From Rapana venosa (lineage: Eukaryota; Mollusca; Gastropoda; Neogastropoda; Muricidae): a stretch of 64,000 nucleotides of DNA. Under the pieces are notes generated by a model, which ran no database searches, was not told the DNA's origin, and saw nothing but the letters and a program-made list of their open reading frames with translations. The stretch is taken from assembly GCA_028751875.1 (NCBI GenBank), contig CM054158.1:3185840-3249839 (forward strand), given 5' to 3'. How positions within the stretch are numbered: position 1 is the first letter of the stretch; the number at the start of each line of letters is the position of its first letter. Shown piece by piece: positions 59,901-64,000 of the stretch. Made by a program: the position numbers and the translations under genes.

Positions 59901-60274
59901 GTGGATTTATTCTACGTGGCTAAGATATTAGGAAGGAGGGGGTCAGGGAGAGTAATAAAAGAGAAAAGGTTTATTGCGGTTGAATTGTAGATTTAGTTAA
60001 CAAAGCATTCTGTGGCAATAGAATGGGATGTATATTTACTTTGTCTTTTGTTTTAGTATACTGACACTCCAGATTGGCAGTATAAACTTGTTTCTTTGAC
60101 TGCATGTGTCTTAAATTGAATACTGTTTCTATTTTGCTGATCTCCTTTTTTTCAGTAATCAGCTCCTACACAGGAAGATTTTGAGGATTAAATAAACAAT
60201 GTTTGTTGATTGTTCTGATGTAGGCCTTTAAAATTCAGCCTTTTTTCTCTGTACAGCTTTCTGTCTGACTCTCT

Positions 60275-60275
60275 C

Positions 60276-60309
<34 letters not shown>

Positions 60310-60346
60310 GATAGAGATAGATAGATAGATAGATAGATAGAGATAG

Positions 60347-60407
<61 letters not shown>

Positions 60408-60412
60408 TAGAT
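60275..60412. repeat. (GATA)n microsatellite
   Basis: GATA repeats with three GAGATA interruptions. Confidence 0.98.
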
Positions 60413-60499
60413 AACACTTTGTTTTGTCAATAAACGTGTGATATAGTGCTGAAGACAACCCCCTCCAAAATCCCAGACACACAACTATGTGCTTTTTTC

Positions 60500-60880
60500 T
60501 CATTTCCTTTCCTTATTTTCATCTAAACCACTTCAATCAAAAGCAGCGAGCTTCTTTCATAACATTTCATCTACCAAAAACATCCAGGGCAATTCTATCC
60601 CTTTCTCTTTGTGTGTACACATTTCCACTATTGATCTCTGCCAGTCTTGATGACAATGTTGATCACAGACCCACAGTACAGGGATCATCTCTGCTATGCT
60701 GACAGCACTGCTCTTTCCTTCACAGCTAAAATCTAATTTGTCAGCCACGAGCAGACCGGTTTTCGGCCGAAGCGAGGTCAGCTAGCAGTGGATCGCTGAA
60801 TTTCTCTGGGGCAGAAACCATCAGTTGTATTATGCAACCGATCCGGGGTCACAGAGTTCACGAACGAGAGAAAAGCACAG
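60500..60880 (+). repeat. Dispersed repeat B, copy 4
   Basis: Contains TTTTCATCTAAACCACTTCA, ACACATTTCCACTATTGATC, CCTTCACAGCTAAAATCTAA and AGCCACGAGCAGACCGG, then GTCACAGAGTTCACGAACGA, which matches copy 6. 60880-61260 holds nothing recognised. Confidence 0.75.
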
Positions 60881-61261
60881 AGTTGGACTTATTGGAGCAA
60901 AGACTGGGACATGAAAAGTTCCTTTCAGTTTATTGCGTAGTACGTACTTTGAGTTTTGACCGGTAACTTTATGTTCGACGCAATACTGACATCCTCATGC
61001 TAAACGTGACTGACTGCTGTCCGGTAGTATTTGTGGTTCAGTTTGATATTTTCTTGACTCTTTGCATTGTAGAAAAAGCACTTGAAACGTAAAACATCTT
61101 TTAAAAAAATAAAATAAAAGCTTTTCTGGAATATAAATGTGCTTTTGTTTTGAGAGTGCATTCTAGATCACCATGCTCCAAAACCTGATAGGCTTTTAAG
61201 TAATAAATTAACTTATTGGGGTACTCAATTGTAGGGAGAGAGACTTTAGAGGTAGAGAGAT

Positions 61262-61600
61262 GATAGGAAGGCAGGCAGGCAGACATACCTGTACATATGT
61301 AATCCCCATTTTCTCTATCAGAACCATTAATCCAAGGACAAGAATGGTTTATAGTGCTATCTACTAGCATACTTTCACTCCAGCTATGTGGCAGAAGACA
61401 GACAGACATATACCGTATATAATGCACATTTTCTTCTATCGGAACCATTAATCCAAAGATAGGAAATCTTTTTCTTTTCATCGTAGTATCTACTAAAATA
61501 CTTTCAACATCAAGCATGGTGACAGACATACATACGATACATACTATGCCCAGTTTCTTCATCACAACATTAAACTAATCTAAAGACAAAGAAAATTAGT
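61262..61600. repeat. Three tandem copies of a roughly 122-bp unit
   Basis: Landmarks GCAGACATACCTGTACATAT (61281), AGACAGACATATACCGTATA (61401) and AGACATACATACGATACATA (61524), each followed by CCATTAATCCAA-type and TCTACTA-type segments. The 154-codon minus frame is produced by this repeat. Confidence 0.82.
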
Positions 61601-61604
61601 ATTC

Positions 61605-62060
61605 TTTTCTTGAACATGTCCTGTGCAGAAATATTTTCTCTTCAACCCTATCACTCACTGAACGGCAGCAGAGAACAGTATGGCACCACTCCGCCAGATG
61701 CTTCCAACCCTCTAACCCATTACATCGTCACATGTGGACAGACATTCCCCATCCAGTATCGATCTGCCACGTCGATAACACTTGTGCAAGAGAGACACAG
61801 AGCTACAGAGCTACAGGGGTCACCGCTCAGAGGAAGGCTTTTTACGTTTACAGCTGAAATCTAATCTACAGGCCGCTTACAGGCGGTGAATAGGCGTTTG
61901 ATGACTGTCAGAGGGAAAAGTCCACTGCAGCAGAGTTGAGTTTAATGCCGCAGTGGAGAATTGCTGCTCTGAGAGATCTGTCAGTCAGTGCACTGTGGTG
62001 GTGGATTGGGTGGGTACACGTGGCTTAGCTACGAAGGTGGAGAAGTTCTCAATGGAGCAT
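61605..62060 (+). repeat. Dispersed repeat B, copy 5
   Basis: Contains CACATGTGGACAGACATTCC, CAGCTGAAATCTAATCTACA, GGCCGCTTACAGGCGG and GTGGATTGGGTGGGTACACG, the last matching 59895-59930 downstream of copy 3. Confidence 0.72.
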
Positions 62061-62119
62061 AGTTAAATACTATGTCCGTAAACATACTGCCCCGGAAAAT
62101 ATGTTTTTTATGATATGTA

Positions 62120-62540
62120 CTTCATAATAAATGTTATTTCTTTTCCTTTCTATATGTACCACATAATAAATGCTATTTCTTTTTCTTACTATATGTAAAA
62201 AGGTAAAGGTAAAGGAGTCCCATAACCTATAAGGTCGTAGGGGAGCGAGGTGTCAGAGACCTCACTTCTCTAGGGCCAACATATTGAGGGTGGCGCCCAT
62301 CTCCTCTCCCTCGCTGCTTTACCTTCCCTGACCCTAAAGAGGGCAGGTACCCATTTGCAGCTGGGGGAACTGGGGGAACTGTACTGAAGCCAAGGCGCGC
62401 AAACGGTCACCCATCCAACTGGTAACCACGCTCGACGCTGCTTAAACTTGGCTGGGGGAAAGCGAGTGCTCCGACCACTGAGCTATCCCGTCCCGTCTTA
62501 CTATATGTACCTCATAATAAATGCTATTTTTTGTATTCCT
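62120..62540. repeat. Short tandem repeat (about 40 bp) hosting a SINE insertion
   Basis: ATATGTACCACATAATAAAT then GCTATTTCTTTT occurs about three times (62115, 62151, 62502). The chimeric SINE at 62198-62495 split the last unit. Confidence 0.8.
62198..62495 (-). mobile_element. Chimeric tRNA/5S-headed SINE, best-preserved copy
   Basis: A 298-bp copy flanked by perfect 14-bp duplications TCTTACTATATGTA (62184-62197 and 62496-62509). From the minus strand, 5' to 3': GGGACGGGATAGCTCAGTGG (tRNA box A-like, 62476-62495); a 5S rRNA-like block with TTTAAGCAGCGTCGAGC and AGTTGGATGGGTGACCG (62404-62445); a unique body; and a (TTTACC) tail. Perfect duplications imply a fairly recent insertion. No tRNA box B is seen; the 5S-like block takes its place. 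Confidence 0.92.
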
Positions 62541-62775
62541 TCGTGCTTTCTTTTTTTATAGTAATCATCCAATACGCAAACCTGTTTCGGCATAAAGACA
62601 ATGCATGATAATTGTTTGAAAAAAGACGTTGAAGCATTGTTCCCTCAATAGTGTACTCTCTGACTAGCTGTGTATCACGTTACTGATTTTTACTAGTTGA
62701 TAAAGCAAAATGTGAAGCAATCAATGAGATATTCTAAAAAAATAGAAAACCCAGAGAGACACAAACATGCACAAT

Positions 62776-62777
<2 letters not shown>

Positions 62778-62829
<52 letters not shown>
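62778..62829. repeat. (CT)n microsatellite
   Basis: Pure CT. Confidence 0.98.
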
Positions 62830-62830
<1 letters not shown>

Positions 62831-62869
62831 ATTTCCACAACTGACAGACACACAAAGACAGACTATTAA

Positions 62870-63240
62870 TTTTACTCCCTCCTTCCTTTTCTTCCTGGCT
62901 GATTTCCATCTAAACCACTTAACTCAGAAACCTGGGAGGGGTGGGGAGGTGGGAGAGGAGGGAGAAGGGGGTGTTGAGAGAAACTCTTTACAACTTTGCG
63001 TCCTCTCCTAAAGACTCGGGCCCATTTCACCCTGATGTGTGGACATTTCCATTATTGATCCGCCGCGTCTTCGTGGAAGAACACGCTGATGGGAGGGAGA
63101 CGGTCCGCCAGGACGCCTGTGAGAGCACCACTCTTTTCTGCGCCGCAGGAATCTAATTTATGAGCCGTGTGCACACGGGTGCTAGGCTAAGGAGAGGTCA
63201 ACTGCAGATTGAAGAATTGCATGAGGGGCAAAACATACTC
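62870..63240 (+). repeat. Dispersed repeat B, copy 6
   Basis: Contains GATTTCCATCTAAACCACTT, GTGTGGACATTTCCATTATT and GGAATCTAATTTATGAGCCG. 63300-63350 matches the TACAGAGTTCAAGAAGCAGAG segment of copy 4. Confidence 0.75.
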
Positions 63241-64000
63241 CCCCTCCCTCACCCTCACCCTCCCCCCACCCCCAGGAAAAAAACAACCCACATTGACAGA
63301 GTTGCACAGATTTGCGTTATGCTGTTGATCCGTATTACAGAGTTCAAGAAGCAGAGCAACGAAACGGAATTCGATTTTGGGGTGGAGAGGGAAAAAAAGC
63401 TGATTTCAGCTTTTTTTTTATAGATAGAATATTCTGTGGTCGTAGAGGAAACTGTCTTCGTGTTATGCCCTCCCACCACCCACACAATAAGCTGCGCGTG
63501 TATAAACTGAAAAAGCAGTGTTTTCTGAAGGAGCCTTTTCTTTATCGTGGCATACTGGTTCTTTGACAGAGTAGGTAGTTTTTTTCCTCGTGTCCCAATC
63601 CACTAAGTACGTTTGAATTGTTTTTCAGTGATTCATACTTTTAGAGAGTCTGCCTTTCAAAACGGTAGAGAAGCTAGGAAAATTAACGGGTTGAAAATAT
63701 AATGCATTCTTCACCTTCTGTGGTTGTTTTATAAAACTACATCGTTTATAGACAGGGAATCTGTGTCATTATCATGTCCTTTAAAAAAAGTCCAGTTTTA
63801 TATTCAAAGGACGAATTATTTACATGCTATCAACGATATTTCTTCGGCAGATATACATAATAATCTTCTGATAAAAACGTTGTTATAACTACTGATTGAA
63901 TAAAATTGTCAACACTGTTGAATGAATCATAAGAAGATAATCAAGTAAGTCAAATTTCGTAGATAAAAAAAGCTTCCAACACCCAACACATAAAGTAAAC
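63241..64000. other. No gene recognised
   Basis: Short C-rich run near 63240-63275, then AT-rich sequence without supported features. Confidence 0.5.

Noticed and set aside
62404..62448. A real 5S rRNA gene
   Set aside because: Only the central promoter-like part matches; the flanks are tRNA-like and SINE body, and the element is dispersed with target duplications.

Overview
The window is nuclear DNA of an invertebrate animal, most likely a marine mollusc and probably a gastropod. The evidence is the absence of dense bacterial-type coding, the split-gene signals, several non-LTR retrotransposons of kinds common in molluscs, tRNA-derived SINEs, and extreme microsatellite content (GT, CT, TCTG, TTC, GATA). 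The species cannot be named from sequence alone. Only one stretch looks like a live host gene: a 402-bp exon at 15293-15694 (+) with clean splice sites and matching intron phases. Most other long open frames are low-complexity repeats read through, or broken mobile-element genes.

Layout. About 1-9 kb is a decayed virus-like DNA transposon of the Polinton/Maverick (adintovirus-like) type. It holds a family B DNA polymerase (-, running off the left edge), a small hydrophobic protein (-), unidentified frames, a helical/coiled-coil-like gene (-, start 7072), a major capsid protein relic (+, start 7116) and an A32-type packaging ATPase relic (+, P-loop at 8460). 9.9-15.2 kb holds two related LINE relics in opposite directions with a chimeric SINE between them. 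15.2-19.5 kb holds the host exon, SINEs and a minisatellite. 19.5-22.4 kb is microsatellite and a drifting 23-25 bp minisatellite. 23501-24000 is an assembly gap. 24.2-30.5 kb is a tandem array of 0.6-0.7 kb units, split by a SINE and a 3-kb LINE. 32.5-35.6 kb is a second copy of the 9.9-11.7 kb LINE, full of small indels.

36-39 kb is TTC, CT and GT repeats. 39-44.5 kb is a roughly 5-kb LINE relic (-) with an SGNH-esterase-like ORF1 and an endonuclease-RT-RNase H ORF2. 44.5-48.1 kb is GT/CA/CAGA repeats mixed with SINE pieces. 48.1-53 kb is unique sequence with at least four SINE insertions. 53.6-58.6 kb is almost entirely simple repeats (TTC, GA, GT, AC, CAGA, GAA). 58.9-63.3 kb holds a 49-bp satellite, diverged copies of a roughly 1-kb repeat, a GATA tract, and a SINE with perfect 14-bp target duplications.

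The mobile genes fall into two systems. The first is the virus-like element, whose polymerase, capsid and packaging ATPase would once have replicated, enclosed and packaged DNA; all are now frameshifted. The second is the LINE/SINE system, in which LINE endonuclease-RTs supply retrotransposition and short Pol III-type SINEs parasitise it. Homopolymer-type distortions around 21.5-36 kb and 47.4-48.1 kb suggest poorly polished assembly, so stop codons there may be partly artefactual.
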